Source: an uncultured Bacilli bacterium (GTDB taxonomy: Bacteria > Bacillota_I > Bacilli_A > RF39 > UBA660). Taken from it: 64,000 nucleotides of DNA. A program made the translations under genes and the position numbers. The stretch spans positions 1-64,000 of the forward strand of contig CAKOSH010000007.1 in NCBI GenBank assembly GCA_934102215.1. The letters are read 5' to 3'. Below, piece by piece: positions 26,549-35,969 of this stretch. Within the stretch, counting starts at the first letter, position 1. The number at the start of each line of letters is the position of its first letter. A model generated the notes under the pieces. That model did not search any database. It saw only the letters and a list, made by a program, of their open reading frames with translations, and had not been told where the DNA came from.

Positions 26549-27278
26549 CCTTTATTAAATCATTTAATATCTCTATTGGATAGCTATTTTTAAAGAATCC
26601 AATTATTATATCAGTTGCTTCTTCTTTTAGTTTTTCTCTAAATACATCATGTGTTGTTTTATCAAGTAATACTATTTTCTTATGTGGATTTTGTATTTCA
26701 TTATATACATGCTCTACTGATTCTTGTGGAACTATAAAGTCTTTATTACCTCTAAATATTAATGTTGGTATTTTTATATCCTTTGGTGTGTTTTGTAATT
26801 CTTTTATTAATTTAAAGAATTCTAAATAACAATTTGCAGGTAATTTAAGTAATCTATTTGCTACTAATTTAGCACCATACTCTTCAAATATTTTTGGTGT
26901 TGCGTTAAATGCAGTATTAAGATTTATTTTTTCTTGTTCATAACCAGATATTCTAAAAGCAGGAGCAACTAAAACAAGTTTTTTTACTTCTTTATATTTA
27001 CTAGCAGCATAAGACGCTAAAACTCCTCCCATGGAATGTCCTATTACATATATTGTACTATAACCATTATTAATTAAAAATTCCATTTCATGATCAACTT
27101 TTTTAATCCAATCTTTATATGTAATCTTATGTTTAAAATCTCCATCATGTCCAGGTAATGTAAAAGTATACACATCATAATTACTAATAAGTTCTAATCT
27201 ATGTGTTAGATATTCTTGATCATATACTCCTCCTGCGAACCCATGAATTACTAATATTGCTTTTCTAAATAACTTCAT
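26529..27278 (-). CDS. Alpha/beta hydrolase, carboxylesterase-like
   Basis: The 249-aa protein carries the HGFAGG oxyanion region near 12-17, the nucleophile elbow GHSMGG with Ser82, an acid in GNKDFIVP near 197 and His in TTHDVF near 224. It is a complete cytosolic serine hydrolase of the monoacylglycerol lipase/carboxylesterase type. The substrate is not predictable. First of a two-gene unit with the SWIM protein. Confidence 0.87.
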   Translation of the reverse strand: MKLFRKAILVIHGFAGGVYDQEYLTHRLELISNYDVYTFTLPGHDGDFKHKITYKDWIKKVDHEMEFLINNGYSTIYVIGHSMGGVLASYAASKYKEVKKLVLVAPAFRISGYEQEKINLNTAFNATPKIFEEYGAKLVANRLLKLPANCYLEFFKLIKELQNTPKDIKIPTLIFRGNKDFIVPQESVEHVYNEIQNPHKKIVLLDKTTHDVFREKLKEEATDIIIGFFKNSYPIEILNDLIKDEYTDE

Positions 27279-27379
27279 AAATATACCTCTCTTATTTATA
27301 TTATTTTATCACAAGTATATGTTATTGCTTTTAAAATTTACATTTTCAGTGTCAAATAATTATTTATAATGTGTAAATA

Positions 27380-29614
27380 TCATTCATTATTAGATATCTC
27401 TTTTATTTCCCTTACAAATACACTTTGTTTATCTTCATCTCTATTTACAAGTAAATATACCTTATTTTTAGTTCTAGTTAATGCTACATAAAATAATCTT
27501 CTTTCTTCAGCATAAGGTATTCTTTCATTAATAGTTGGATATCTAAATAAAGATGTTATCCAATAAATCTCTTTATCACTTGATGGAAAACTCTTATTAA
27601 GACCTATTACAATTACTTCATCAAATGTAAGTCCTTTTGATTTATGAATAGTCATTCCTTCTAAATCTATATCTTCATAACCAACAAATGATATTTTAGT
27701 ACCTAATTCATCATTAAAATAATCTGTATCAAAGCATCTTTTAATAATAGCATTAGTTCTTGCTAAAACAAGTATATTATGATTAGGATTATCTTTATGT
27801 ATTTTTATTATTATGTCTTTTAAAGTATCATATTCATGATCATTATCAAAATATATAAATTCAATTGGTTTATCAAGATGTTTACTAGATTCTAGGTACT
27901 TCTTAATTTGATCTGGATTTCTCATTACAAATTCACCTGATACATTTAATAATTCTTGACTATTTCTATATGTTCTACTAATTCTAAAAATAACTGCATC
28001 TTTAAAATAATCTTTAAAATTATAAATGTATTCTATTCTTGAACCACTAAATGAGTATATACTTTGCCAATCATCACCAACTGCATATATTTTCGCATGA
28101 TTTCTATCTACTGTTTTCTTAGTAAGTTCATATTTGTATTGTGATATATCTTGATATTCATCTATAATTATATATTCAAAGTTTAAATCATTATTTATAC
28201 CTAAATTTTCAATATATTTATTCGCATAATAAAGTAAATCAGAATAATCAAATTTATATATTTCAGCACCATATAATTGACGCTGATAATAAACATAAAA
28301 ATCATTAATATAATAATATTGTTTTTTTGCTTGTTCTTTCTCACTAGTTAGTTTTTCAATATAACTTGTTATTATTTCTTGATATTTTTCTCTATTAATA
28401 GATTCTTTTATTATATTTACTACATCATAAAAGAAATTTTTAAATGGATAGATTAATGATAGTTTGTTATTATCAAGTATTCTACTATATATTTCTTCAT
28501 CACTTCTTGTGTTTAATTTGATACCAAATTCTTGCAGTTTTATTAATAATTCTTTTTCTATATTTTCTATAGGTGTTTTATCTAATTCTATAAATTTATT
28601 ATTATGTGATTTATGAAATTCTAGTTTTTCTTTTTTATTCTTATTATATTTTTCATCATCTAGTCCAAAATATTCAATATATATTTCTTCTCCAGCAAAA
28701 TCTATAGTGAAGTCAGGCTTATATATTTTATTTTCATCCATTAATTCTGTGTATATTTTTTCATATGAGTAAAGAATGTTATTTTTGTATAAGAAGTTTG
28801 CGATTACTGCTTCTGGTGCTGATTTTACTAGTTCTCCTTGTATAGTTATTATGTTTTCTTGATTTAATCTTTTGTTAACCCAATATTCTATGTAACCTTT
28901 TATTCCATTAGGCGAAGTCTTTGCTTCATTTATTTTATATTTTTTATATTCAATAATTAGCTCTTCATATGTATCAAAGTTCTCATAATTTTGTAAGAAC
29001 CATTTACTAAATACCCACTGCATATTTGTTACAGTTATATTGAAAGTATCTAATATATCGTTTAATTTACTTTTATTTTTAAATATGTCACAAAAGTAAT
29101 TAAAGAATATTTCTTCTTTATCATTAAAGTCTACTACTGAACATTTCCTATTTTTAAATATATTTCTTATGTATTCGTAACCTAAAGAGTGAAATGTTGT
29201 TATGTGTGCTGGAATATTAAAATCACCAAGTATTCTTTTTTCTAATTCTTGTGTTGCTTTTTTAGTATAACTCATTACTAATATTTTAGAAGGTTCTACT
29301 TTTTTAATATCAACTAAATATTTTACTTTAGCTGTCATTGTCGTAGTTTTACCTGTGCCAGCACCTGCAATTATTAAAGCGCTATCTTCATCACTTAATA
29401 TAGACTTAATTTGTTCATCATCAAGTACAATATTATCATCTATACCTTTAAACATATTTTTAAAATAATCTTTATATTTATTACTTAAAAAAGTTAAGAT
29501 GATATTATTATATTTTTCTATATCAAAATTAGGATAATCATTTTTAACTGATTGATATAATCTATTTGATATATATTCTCTATTTTTTACTTTCCTTTTA
29601 AATTCTTCTTTCAT
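27380..29614 (-). CDS. UvrD/Rep-family helicase with nuclease-like insert
   Basis: The 744-aa superfamily 1 helicase has Walker A GAGTGKTTT at 83-91, DEYQD motif II near 487, GDDWQSIYSFSG motif III near 516, and late motifs MTIHKSKGL and YVALTRTK. Between motifs Ia and II there is an insert (about 240-360) with a KPDFTI...YIEYFG pattern. This recalls the PD-(D/E)xK-like nuclease domain found inside some DNA helicase IV-like proteins. It likely unwinds 3'-5' and may cut DNA, in repair or anti-phage defence. It has its own promoter and a GGGTG ribosome site. Confidence 0.88.
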   Translation of the reverse strand: MKEEFKRKVKNREYISNRLYQSVKNDYPNFDIEKYNNIILTFLSNKYKDYFKNMFKGIDDNIVLDDEQIKSILSDEDSALIIAGAGTGKTTTMTAKVKYLVDIKKVEPSKILVMSYTKKATQELEKRILGDFNIPAHITTFHSLGYEYIRNIFKNRKCSVVDFNDKEEIFFNYFCDIFKNKSKLNDILDTFNITVTNMQWVFSKWFLQNYENFDTYEELIIEYKKYKINEAKTSPNGIKGYIEYWVNKRLNQENIITIQGELVKSAPEAVIANFLYKNNILYSYEKIYTELMDENKIYKPDFTIDFAGEEIYIEYFGLDDEKYNKNKKEKLEFHKSHNNKFIELDKTPIENIEKELLIKLQEFGIKLNTRSDEEIYSRILDNNKLSLIYPFKNFFYDVVNIIKESINREKYQEIITSYIEKLTSEKEQAKKQYYYINDFYVYYQRQLYGAEIYKFDYSDLLYYANKYIENLGINNDLNFEYIIIDEYQDISQYKYELTKKTVDRNHAKIYAVGDDWQSIYSFSGSRIEYIYNFKDYFKDAVIFRISRTYRNSQELLNVSGEFVMRNPDQIKKYLESSKHLDKPIEFIYFDNDHEYDTLKDIIIKIHKDNPNHNILVLARTNAIIKRCFDTDYFNDELGTKISFVGYEDIDLEGMTIHKSKGLTFDEVIVIGLNKSFPSSDKEIYWITSLFRYPTINERIPYAEERRLFYVALTRTKNKVYLLVNRDEDKQSVFVREIKEISNNE

Positions 29615-29634
29615 TACAGCACCCTACTATAAAA

Positions 29635-29663
29635 ATTATATCAAATAATGAATGTGATAACAA
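29635..29663 (-). promoter_or_regulatory. Promoter of the helicase gene
   Basis: On the minus strand TTGTTA (29663-29658), 17-bp spacer, perfect TATAAT (29640-29635), 21 bases before the start codon. Confidence 0.75.
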
Positions 29664-29667
29664 TTAA

Positions 29668-29694
29668 AATAGACTTATTTTGTGTAAGTCTATT
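29668..29694 (-). terminator. Terminator of the DUF262 operon
   Basis: A perfect 10-bp stem with 7-nt loop, followed by TTAATTGTT on the minus strand. It separates the DUF262 operon from the helicase gene. Confidence 0.7.
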
Positions 29695-29739
29695 CCATTT
29701 TGTTAACAAGCTGGGAAAATTTTTCTTTCTTAAAATTAT

Positions 29740-30405
29740 TTATATGCTAAATATATCACTAATAACTTCTACTAAAGATTTATTAATCATGTCATCATCA
29801 AATAATTTTACTTTTTTATTTATATTTCCATAACCATTAATATTTTTTAATATAAGTAGCCATCTATAATTAATAATATTTAGTAATTCTTCACTGTTTT
29901 CTTTTAATTTTATTAATAGTTTTGATTCTATTTGAATATAATCATTTCCTTTGACATAATCATATATATTTGTATTCTTTCCATCTAATAATAGAAATCT
30001 CCAACTAACATCTTGTTTTAATACTTTGATAATTGATTTAATTGTATCGTCATATTCTTTTGATAAATTCAATTTTTTAAATGTTACTCTTGATATTTTT
30101 TCTGATTTTAATATCATTTCGTTTGTATGTTCATAACATTTATCTATTAATTCTTTAATAATTACTATTATAGTCGGAATCTTATTTGAATTAGTTGCCT
30201 GTTTTAAATCAAAAAATATAATTTGATTCCAATAATATTTAATATATTTTTCTGCGATATCCTCTAGTCTAATTATAATTTTGTCTTTTGATAAATCTAA
30301 TTTTAATGACATTTCTATTAATGATTTTCCCCAGGCTATTTTATATGCATTATCATAATCACAATTTTTAATTATTTCTCTAAATGATTCATATTTATTA
30401 TTCAT
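29740..30405 (-). CDS. HNH-protein N-terminal domain without the HNH part
   Basis: The 221-aa protein matches, from memory of the family, the N-terminal domain common in HNH restriction-type proteins. It has the AWGKSLIEMSL segment, the IAEKYIKYYWNQIIFFDL core and IKELIDKCYE. In the usual proteins an HNH nuclease domain with DHFIPW follows, giving 300 aa or more. Here the protein ends after about 220 residues and no HNH remnant is visible in the 45 bases before the operon terminator. It is the third gene of an operon, 15 bases after a DUF262 gene. It may act as an adaptor or DNA-recognition partner, or be a truncated nuclease. Confidence 0.6.
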   Translation of the reverse strand: MNNKYESFREIIKNCDYDNAYKIAWGKSLIEMSLKLDLSKDKIIIRLEDIAEKYIKYYWNQIIFFDLKQATNSNKIPTIIVIIKELIDKCYEHTNEMILKSEKISRVTFKKLNLSKEYDDTIKSIIKVLKQDVSWRFLLLDGKNTNIYDYVKGNDYIQIESKLLIKLKENSEELLNIINYRWLLILKNINGYGNINKKVKLFDDDMINKSLVEVISDIFSI

Positions 30406-30420
30406 TTTAATATACCTTTA

Positions 30421-32313
30421 TTACTCAAATAAGAATTTTGATATTCTTTCTGCTGCTTCATCTGTTGCTCTATCTATATCATCTTTAGTCCAATAAGACT
30501 TAGGATTATTAGCATATTTTTCTACTAGATTTTTTGCAATTGGATAAATACTATTTACATATCCAAATTTATCTACTAATGTTGTTGAAACTTTTGTTCT
30601 AAACCATTCATTGCCTATTGATCTATTTATCTTATATTCAAGCAGTATTTTATTACCAACTTTATTTACATATTCTTTAAACATTTCATCATTTTCCATA
30701 CCCGCATCTTTTTGTATAGTTTGAAGATTTTTACCGCTTTGTGACATAATATGCTCGATATCTATATCTGAACCAATAATTAAATCCTTATTATTCTCTT
30801 TTGAAAATAAATATTCATTCAAATATACAATATCATTCTTTTCATATTCTTTTATTCTATTTTCAATTTCTTCTTTATCCCATGTTTTATTTATATGCAT
30901 TGAAAAATCTTTTTGTATTTCTTCTACTGAAATATTTGAATCTACCATTTTAATTTCTTCAGCAAACAAGAATGTCTTGAAACTAGAACTTGAATAACCA
31001 TAATCAACTAATGATAAAATTGTAAATAATTTTAGTAATGGTGAAGACATTTCTTCTGTATCTTCTAATATTTTCTTTTTATTTTCTTCTGTTATGGTTA
31101 GTTCGCCTTTTTCATCGTAAGTAAATAGTGAATCAAATCTATGAAAATAGCTTGCTAAAAATAATTTTGAGTTATCATTAAATACAAACAATACTTTCAC
31201 CATTGTATTTTCTTTTACAATATTCCATATATTTGCTAAAATTATTAATTCATCGCAAAAACTAATTGGATTCTTAATTAGCTCTGGTTTTAAAGTTGTA
31301 TAATATCTTCTTAATCCTGGAGTAGTAACATCTGTTCCACCATTTGCTGTTCTTGTATCACCATCTATACTACGATACAAATACATTTTTTGACTTAGTA
31401 ACGCACTTATATTTGCAATTCTATTTCTTTCTAACTCTTTAGTAATTTCAATAAGATTTTTCCATTTCTTACCTAGTTTTTTTCTTTCATCATCATTAGT
31501 AGTAGATGCAAACATTTTTGAATAAATAATATCAGAATCTGTTAATGGCATTCCATCTGAATTTAATGAATTAAACATTGTAATTGCTTGTTCAACATTC
31601 CAACTTTTAATTTCAATTATTTGACACTTTTCTAAAATTGTTTTAACAATTTTATTTAAAAAGTCCATTTTATCTAGTTCAGCTTTACTATAAAAATGTT
31701 TAAAATTTCTAAAGTAATTTGTATATCTATTATCTTTGTGTCTACTTAAATCTTTTTCACAATTATTTTCTGCTTCCTCATAATTTAATGAACTCATAAT
31801 TGATGCTAACTCTTTTGAATGTGTTTCTTGATTTGATTTATTAATTACACTATCGAATTTTGAATATATTTCCTTATCTTTAATATCATTAGGTTCATCT
31901 GAAATTTCATCAGCACTGACTTTATATAAAATACTAGTTAAATTTCTTCTTCTCTCTCTTAATGCTCTTTTGATTTGTTCATTTTCCGAATCATTTACCA
32001 TGTATTGTAATGTGTTATTTACTCTAACTAACAATGCTTTTAGTAAAAGCATAAATGTTGTTGTTCTTTGTTGTCCATCTATAAGTCCAAATTCTGTATC
32101 CTCTTTTGCACAATTTATTATTATAGTTCCAAAAAAATATGGATCATTATTTTCATTTTCAATAAAATCTATTATGTCTGACCATAATTTATCACAAGTT
32201 GTTATGTCCCAAGAATATTCTCTTTGATATTCAGGTATTACAAATTTAGTATCTTTATCTATTTTTAAATAATCTCCTATAGTTACTAATTTTGGTTCAA
32301 TATTTTTTGCCAT
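30421..32313 (-). CDS. DUF262/DUF1524 protein (GmrSD-like)
   Basis: The 630-aa protein starts with a DUF262 domain: YQREYSWD near 29 and the hallmark DGQQRTTT near 77, which in GmrS-type proteins is the NTP-dependent ParB-like active site. The C-terminal region holds a DUF1524-like nuclease segment, DIDIEHIMSQ near 533 followed by NKVGNKILLEYKINRSIGN. The family includes the GmrSD and SspE/BrxU type anti-phage enzymes that cleave modified DNA. It sits mid-operon between DUF1810 and the HNH-partner gene. An anti-phage role is inferred. A GAAGGAGAG ribosome site precedes the start. Confidence 0.87.
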   Translation of the reverse strand: MAKNIEPKLVTIGDYLKIDKDTKFVIPEYQREYSWDITTCDKLWSDIIDFIENENNDPYFFGTIIINCAKEDTEFGLIDGQQRTTTFMLLLKALLVRVNNTLQYMVNDSENEQIKRALRERRRNLTSILYKVSADEISDEPNDIKDKEIYSKFDSVINKSNQETHSKELASIMSSLNYEEAENNCEKDLSRHKDNRYTNYFRNFKHFYSKAELDKMDFLNKIVKTILEKCQIIEIKSWNVEQAITMFNSLNSDGMPLTDSDIIYSKMFASTTNDDERKKLGKKWKNLIEITKELERNRIANISALLSQKMYLYRSIDGDTRTANGGTDVTTPGLRRYYTTLKPELIKNPISFCDELIILANIWNIVKENTMVKVLFVFNDNSKLFLASYFHRFDSLFTYDEKGELTITEENKKKILEDTEEMSSPLLKLFTILSLVDYGYSSSSFKTFLFAEEIKMVDSNISVEEIQKDFSMHINKTWDKEEIENRIKEYEKNDIVYLNEYLFSKENNKDLIIGSDIDIEHIMSQSGKNLQTIQKDAGMENDEMFKEYVNKVGNKILLEYKINRSIGNEWFRTKVSTTLVDKFGYVNSIYPIAKNLVEKYANNPKSYWTKDDIDRATDEAAERISKFLFE

Positions 32314-32325
32314 TTTTCTCTCCTT

Positions 32326-32739
32326 CTAATTACTTAACATTTCTAAAGTAACTCTATCTCTCTTACCATTATAAAACTTATCTATTATTTTACCAAATAT
32401 TTTTTCTTCTGGAATAGAATATTCAAATAATGTCATACATGAATTTAATTTAAGATAGTCTGGATAACCAAATATATTTTCTATACTATCATCTAATTTA
32501 TATAATTCATTACATATTTCAATCATATTGTCTTTTAAATATGGATTCTTCATATATTCAATCACTTCATCAACACCATCAATGCCATAATATTCTGAAT
32601 TATAACTTTGGCCTAAACCTTTTAATTGTGGAAATATATACCATATCCAGTGAGTTCTTTTATATCCATCTTTTATTTCAGAAAGTGCTACTTCATAATA
32701 AAGTTCCTGCATTTTAATAAATCTATCTATATCATACAT
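32326..32739 (-). CDS. DUF1810-family protein
   Basis: The 137-aa protein spans the entire DUF1810 domain: RFIKMQELYYEVALSEIKDG, the diagnostic THWIWYIFPQLKGLG stretch, and the final MTLFEYSIPEEKIFGKIIDKFYNGKRD. The function is unknown for the whole family. It leads the operon with DUF262, 12 bases apart, with a GGGAGGAAG ribosome site. In this setting it could be a modulator or a second effector; that is speculation. Confidence 0.88.
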   Translation of the reverse strand: MYDIDRFIKMQELYYEVALSEIKDGYKRTHWIWYIFPQLKGLGQSYNSEYYGIDGVDEVIEYMKNPYLKDNMIEICNELYKLDDSIENIFGYPDYLKLNSCMTLFEYSIPEEKIFGKIIDKFYNGKRDRVTLEMLSN

Positions 32740-32951
32740 ATTTCTTCCTCCCTAATTACATATTATCATATAATTACTAATTTACTTGTGCTTTTTATTA
32801 ACATTTTTATTTACAATATACTTTACATCAACATTTTTAATAAAAATACACATATTACATAATAAATATGATATTACCTATAAACAAGTTATTAACATTT
32901 GATTTACAATAATTATTTTCATTTACAAAGATAACAAAAAACAGAATATAT

Positions 32952-33194
32952 TTATCCATCATATCCTGTTCTTATTTCATATTCCCTATCATTAGCCGGA
33001 TTATAATATTCATCACATACAATTCTTCCATCTTCATCATCATAACAAACCATATCATTATTAGCATTTCTATTACTATTACTAGAAGAACCATCATCAT
33101 TTACTATTAACACAATAATCATTCCAACTATAATTATAAATATTATCCATTCAAAAGTTACCCTTTTATCTAAAATACCTTTTTCTTTTTTCAT
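32952..33194 (-). CDS. Small single-pass membrane protein
   Basis: An 80-aa protein with a short basic N-terminus, one transmembrane helix (about 14-33), a Ser/Asn linker and an acidic tail of about 35 residues with a paired MVCYDDEDGRIVCDE (two Cys). The ATG at 33194 is favoured over an in-frame start at 33209 because a GGTAGGTG ribosome site precedes it. Function unknown. Confidence 0.6.
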   Translation of the reverse strand: MKKEKGILDKRVTFEWIIFIIIVGMIIVLIVNDDGSSSNSNRNANNDMVCYDDEDGRIVCDEYYNPANDREYEIRTGYDG

Positions 33195-33310
33195 ACACAC
33201 ACCTACCAAATTTATTGACTATATTATACTATAAATATATGTGATTTTCAATAAAGACTTAACTTTAAAAATAAATACTTTTATTGCTTATATATTTTTT
33301 ATATTCATAT

Positions 33311-33910
33311 TTAATCATCTAATCCATCTTTCCAATCATCACTTATACAATTTTCTTCCATATAAAGCCATGACATATTCTTTAACTTATCAAATAACTT
33401 ACTTACTCCTTTTGATGTTTTCTTGTAGTTAGATGTTCTATTACTTTTTATACCTATTGAACTTGCTTCACTATATGAATCTATATCAGCACCTAAATAT
33501 ATAAATTCCAAATTATCATGAATATTAATTAATCTTTTTATATCTTCTTTAGTATATCTTCTTGATGAATTTTCTTCTCCATCAGTAGTAATAATGAATA
33601 ATACCTTATCAGAACCCTTCTCATCCATATATTTTATAGTATCACCTATCGCATCTAATAAAGCAGTTGAACCACCTGGTATGTATTGTTTTCTACTTAA
33701 CTTTTTAACATTTTTAATACATTTTCCATTCGTAATCATTTCATGACTACCATTAAACAATACAGTAGTTACTTTAGCATCACTATCTTTCATGTTATCT
33801 AAATATCCATTGTATCCTCCAATAGTATCTTCTTCCATTCCTTGCATTGAACCACTCATATCAAGTAAAAATACTACATCTAATCTTTCTTTTTCTTCTT
33901 TAAAAATCAT
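33311..33910 (-). CDS. VWA-domain protein, TerY-like
   Basis: The 199-aa protein is a single von Willebrand A domain with an intact MIDAS metal site: DMSGSM near 18-23, a Thr in STALLD and an Asp in TTDGEEN. The N-terminal residues lack a signal peptide, so it is cytosolic. It resembles the TerY-type VWA proteins of stress and tellurite-associated clusters. Such domains assemble metal-dependent complexes. It is divergent from the HTH-domain gene at 34012, which suggests a functional pair. Confidence 0.85.
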   Translation of the reverse strand: MIFKEEKERLDVVFLLDMSGSMQGMEEDTIGGYNGYLDNMKDSDAKVTTVLFNGSHEMITNGKCIKNVKKLSRKQYIPGGSTALLDAIGDTIKYMDEKGSDKVLFIITTDGEENSSRRYTKEDIKRLINIHDNLEFIYLGADIDSYSEASSIGIKSNRTSNYKKTSKGVSKLFDKLKNMSWLYMEENCISDDWKDGLDD

Positions 33911-33965
33911 TCTATTACCTTCTTTCTGTATACAATATACATTTTTATTACAAGTAATAGGTCAC

Positions 33966-33992
33966 TTATCAAGCGACAATTTATGCTATAAT
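33966..33992 (+). promoter_or_regulatory. Promoter of the HTH-domain gene
   Basis: A perfect TATAAT at 33987-33992 with a weak TTATCA upstream (15-bp spacer), 20 bases before the start codon, with an AAAGGAG ribosome site between. Confidence 0.5.
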
Positions 33993-34011
33993 TGTCTAAA
34001 GGAGAACACTA

Positions 34012-34680
34012 ATGAATAAAGAACTTAAAAAATATATAAAATATAATTTAAAAAGAGAAAAGATGAAAAAACATAAATTTAATTTAAAAAATATATTTTA
34101 TGTAGATGATGACTTTGACGATACATCTATTAATAGTAATATTGATAATGCTAATAAAAAATATGAAAAGAATAATGATAGTAACAAATTTGATTCTAAT
34201 GATAAAGAAATTACTGCTCGCTCATTTGATTTTGCATGTTTGGGTGAAGATGATGAAGAAAAAATTAAAAATGTAACGGAAAGCTCTTTAAAATGTAAAG
34301 TTATTTTTGATATTGATAAATATTTAGATGAAAATAAAATATATAATAGTTTCCAATCTTTATTATTTAAAATGATTGATGATAAAAACTTAACAGATTC
34401 TGAAGTATATAATAAAGTACATATTGATAGAAGATTATTTTCTAAAATAAGAAATGATAAAGATTACCATCCTAGTAAAGAAACTGTTATATTACTTGGA
34501 TTATCGTTAGAATTATCTGAAAGTGAAATTGAAGAATTATTAGAAAGTGCATCATATTCTTTACCTAAAAATAATCATTATGATTTAATTATAAGATTTT
34601 GTTTTATGAAAGGAATATACAAGTTATCAAAAGTGAATGATTTACTTAATGAGTATGATTGTAAGCTATTTAATTATTAA
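34012..34680 (+). CDS. Protein with C-terminal HTH-like domain
   Basis: The 222-aa protein has a basic N-terminus, a disordered Asn/Asp/Lys-rich stretch (about 35-65) and a C-terminal helical domain (about 105-222). That domain contains DSEVYNKVHIDRRLFSKIRND...PSKETVILLGLSLELS, an XRE-like helix-turn-helix pattern that recurs in a conserved family often found beside VWA, macro and Ter-type proteins. It could bind DNA or RNA. It is divergent from the VWA gene, 101 bases away. The specific role is unknown. Confidence 0.65.
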   Translation: MNKELKKYIKYNLKREKMKKHKFNLKNIFYVDDDFDDTSINSNIDNANKKYEKNNDSNKFDSNDKEITARSFDFACLGEDDEEKIKNVTESSLKCKVIFDIDKYLDENKIYNSFQSLLFKMIDDKNLTDSEVYNKVHIDRRLFSKIRNDKDYHPSKETVILLGLSLELSESEIEELLESASYSLPKNNHYDLIIRFCFMKGIYKLSKVNDLLNEYDCKLFNY

Positions 34681-34735
34681 AAAGAGATTAGCAATATAAA
34701 TTGAAGTTATAATATAAATTAATCTCTTTTGTTTT
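34681..34735. terminator. Convergent terminator
   Basis: A 10-bp stem (34681-34690 with 34720-34729) with a 29-nt A/T-rich loop and T's after it, placed between the stop codons of the convergent genes at 34680 and 34742. Confidence 0.65.
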
Positions 34736-34741
34736 ATATAA

Positions 34742-35875
34742 TTATTTATCTTTTTTTCTAAACTTTACTTCTAACACTATTCCTTTATCTTTTTTATTTG
34801 TATCTTGTGATGCTTCAATTAACTGATATGTTCCATCTCCAAATATAATACTATTTAATATTCTTTTAACATTAAGATATATTCTTCTTTCATTTATATT
34901 TGTATTTATTACATATGTTGTAAAACTTTCACTGCTTTCTTCATCAAAAGTTTCATCCATTTGCTCTATAGCAATATCTTTTAAAGCTTGTGGTGAATCA
35001 TCATATTTAATAACTTTATCAAGTATATTAAGTTCTCTTGCTACAAAATATAAAAGACAGTCTGCTCCTAAAATAGTATCAGTTGATAAAATATAATCAT
35101 ATGATTCATTTATAGCTCTTTCATATTTTTCTCTTTCTATTCTCTCATTATGTTTTTCAAAGTTATCAATAATTCTTTTTGTTTCCTCTTTTACTTCATC
35201 TAAAACATTTAAATGTACGCATGTATAACTTGCTAAAGATGAATCATATTTTTCAATAAAACTAATATAAAAACTATTTAATTTAGTTCTACTTACTTCA
35301 TCCTTAGTTTTAAATTGTTTATGTAACATATCTTCTAAACTCTTATTGTTTTCATGGATTATATCATTTATCATTCTTTTAGCAAAGTAATTTAAAGTCT
35401 CCTCGTATCCTTTATATTCCGCGTAAATATAGCAAAATCCCATACCAAAATATTCTAAAACTTCTTTATCTTCTTCACTTTTCTTATATAATTCAATTAC
35501 TAATTTTTCTTTATCATATTTAGCCAAAGGCACAAGAAAATATTTACTATTTAATACTTTATGATCTTTTGTTATCTCAAACATTATTGTATAAATTTCA
35601 GTTGTTTCAAGTTCTTTTCCAACATGACTTAAAAAATAATCAGCAACTTCACATACGAAATCTATCTTATCTCTAAATTTTATTATTAAATATTTAACAA
35701 ATTCATAATCACATTTAACAATATCAGAACATAAATTATAGAAATTATTGTCTTCTGATACACTTATAACCTGCATCATAAAATCTTTATCATTTTCAAG
35801 TTCATCAATATCATGTGTAGTTATATCTTCACCATTGATATATCTATTTATTAGATCTCTACTATATTTTTTCAC
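34742..35875 (-). CDS. Hypothetical cytosolic protein, 377 aa
   Basis: I do not recognise this protein. It is acidic and mostly helical, without a signal peptide or membrane helix. An N-terminal INGEDITTHDIDELENDKDFMMQVI segment recalls a DUF4116-like or helical repeat start. A C-terminal domain (about 320-377) is strand-rich. It begins with a GGGGGTACAAGTG-like leader close to the ATG. It is alone between the VWA/HTH pair and the sbcCD operon, so function cannot be inferred from context. Confidence 0.55.
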   Translation of the reverse strand: MKKYSRDLINRYINGEDITTHDIDELENDKDFMMQVISVSEDNNFYNLCSDIVKCDYEFVKYLIIKFRDKIDFVCEVADYFLSHVGKELETTEIYTIMFEITKDHKVLNSKYFLVPLAKYDKEKLVIELYKKSEEDKEVLEYFGMGFCYIYAEYKGYEETLNYFAKRMINDIIHENNKSLEDMLHKQFKTKDEVSRTKLNSFYISFIEKYDSSLASYTCVHLNVLDEVKEETKRIIDNFEKHNERIEREKYERAINESYDYILSTDTILGADCLLYFVARELNILDKVIKYDDSPQALKDIAIEQMDETFDEESSESFTTYVINTNINERRIYLNVKRILNSIIFGDGTYQLIEASQDTNKKDKGIVLEVKFRKKDK

Positions 35876-35969
35876 TTGTACCCCCTCTGGTTCTAAAGTG
35901 AGACATTATTATATACAAAATATTAGAAAAGTCAAATAAAAAGCACACAATCGTGTACTTAATATATCA

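Noticed and set aside
33792..34019. Plus-strand frame across the VWA gene start and intergenic region
   Set aside because: It is antisense to the VWA gene, has no ribosome site and no family features; the real plus-strand gene starts at 34012.
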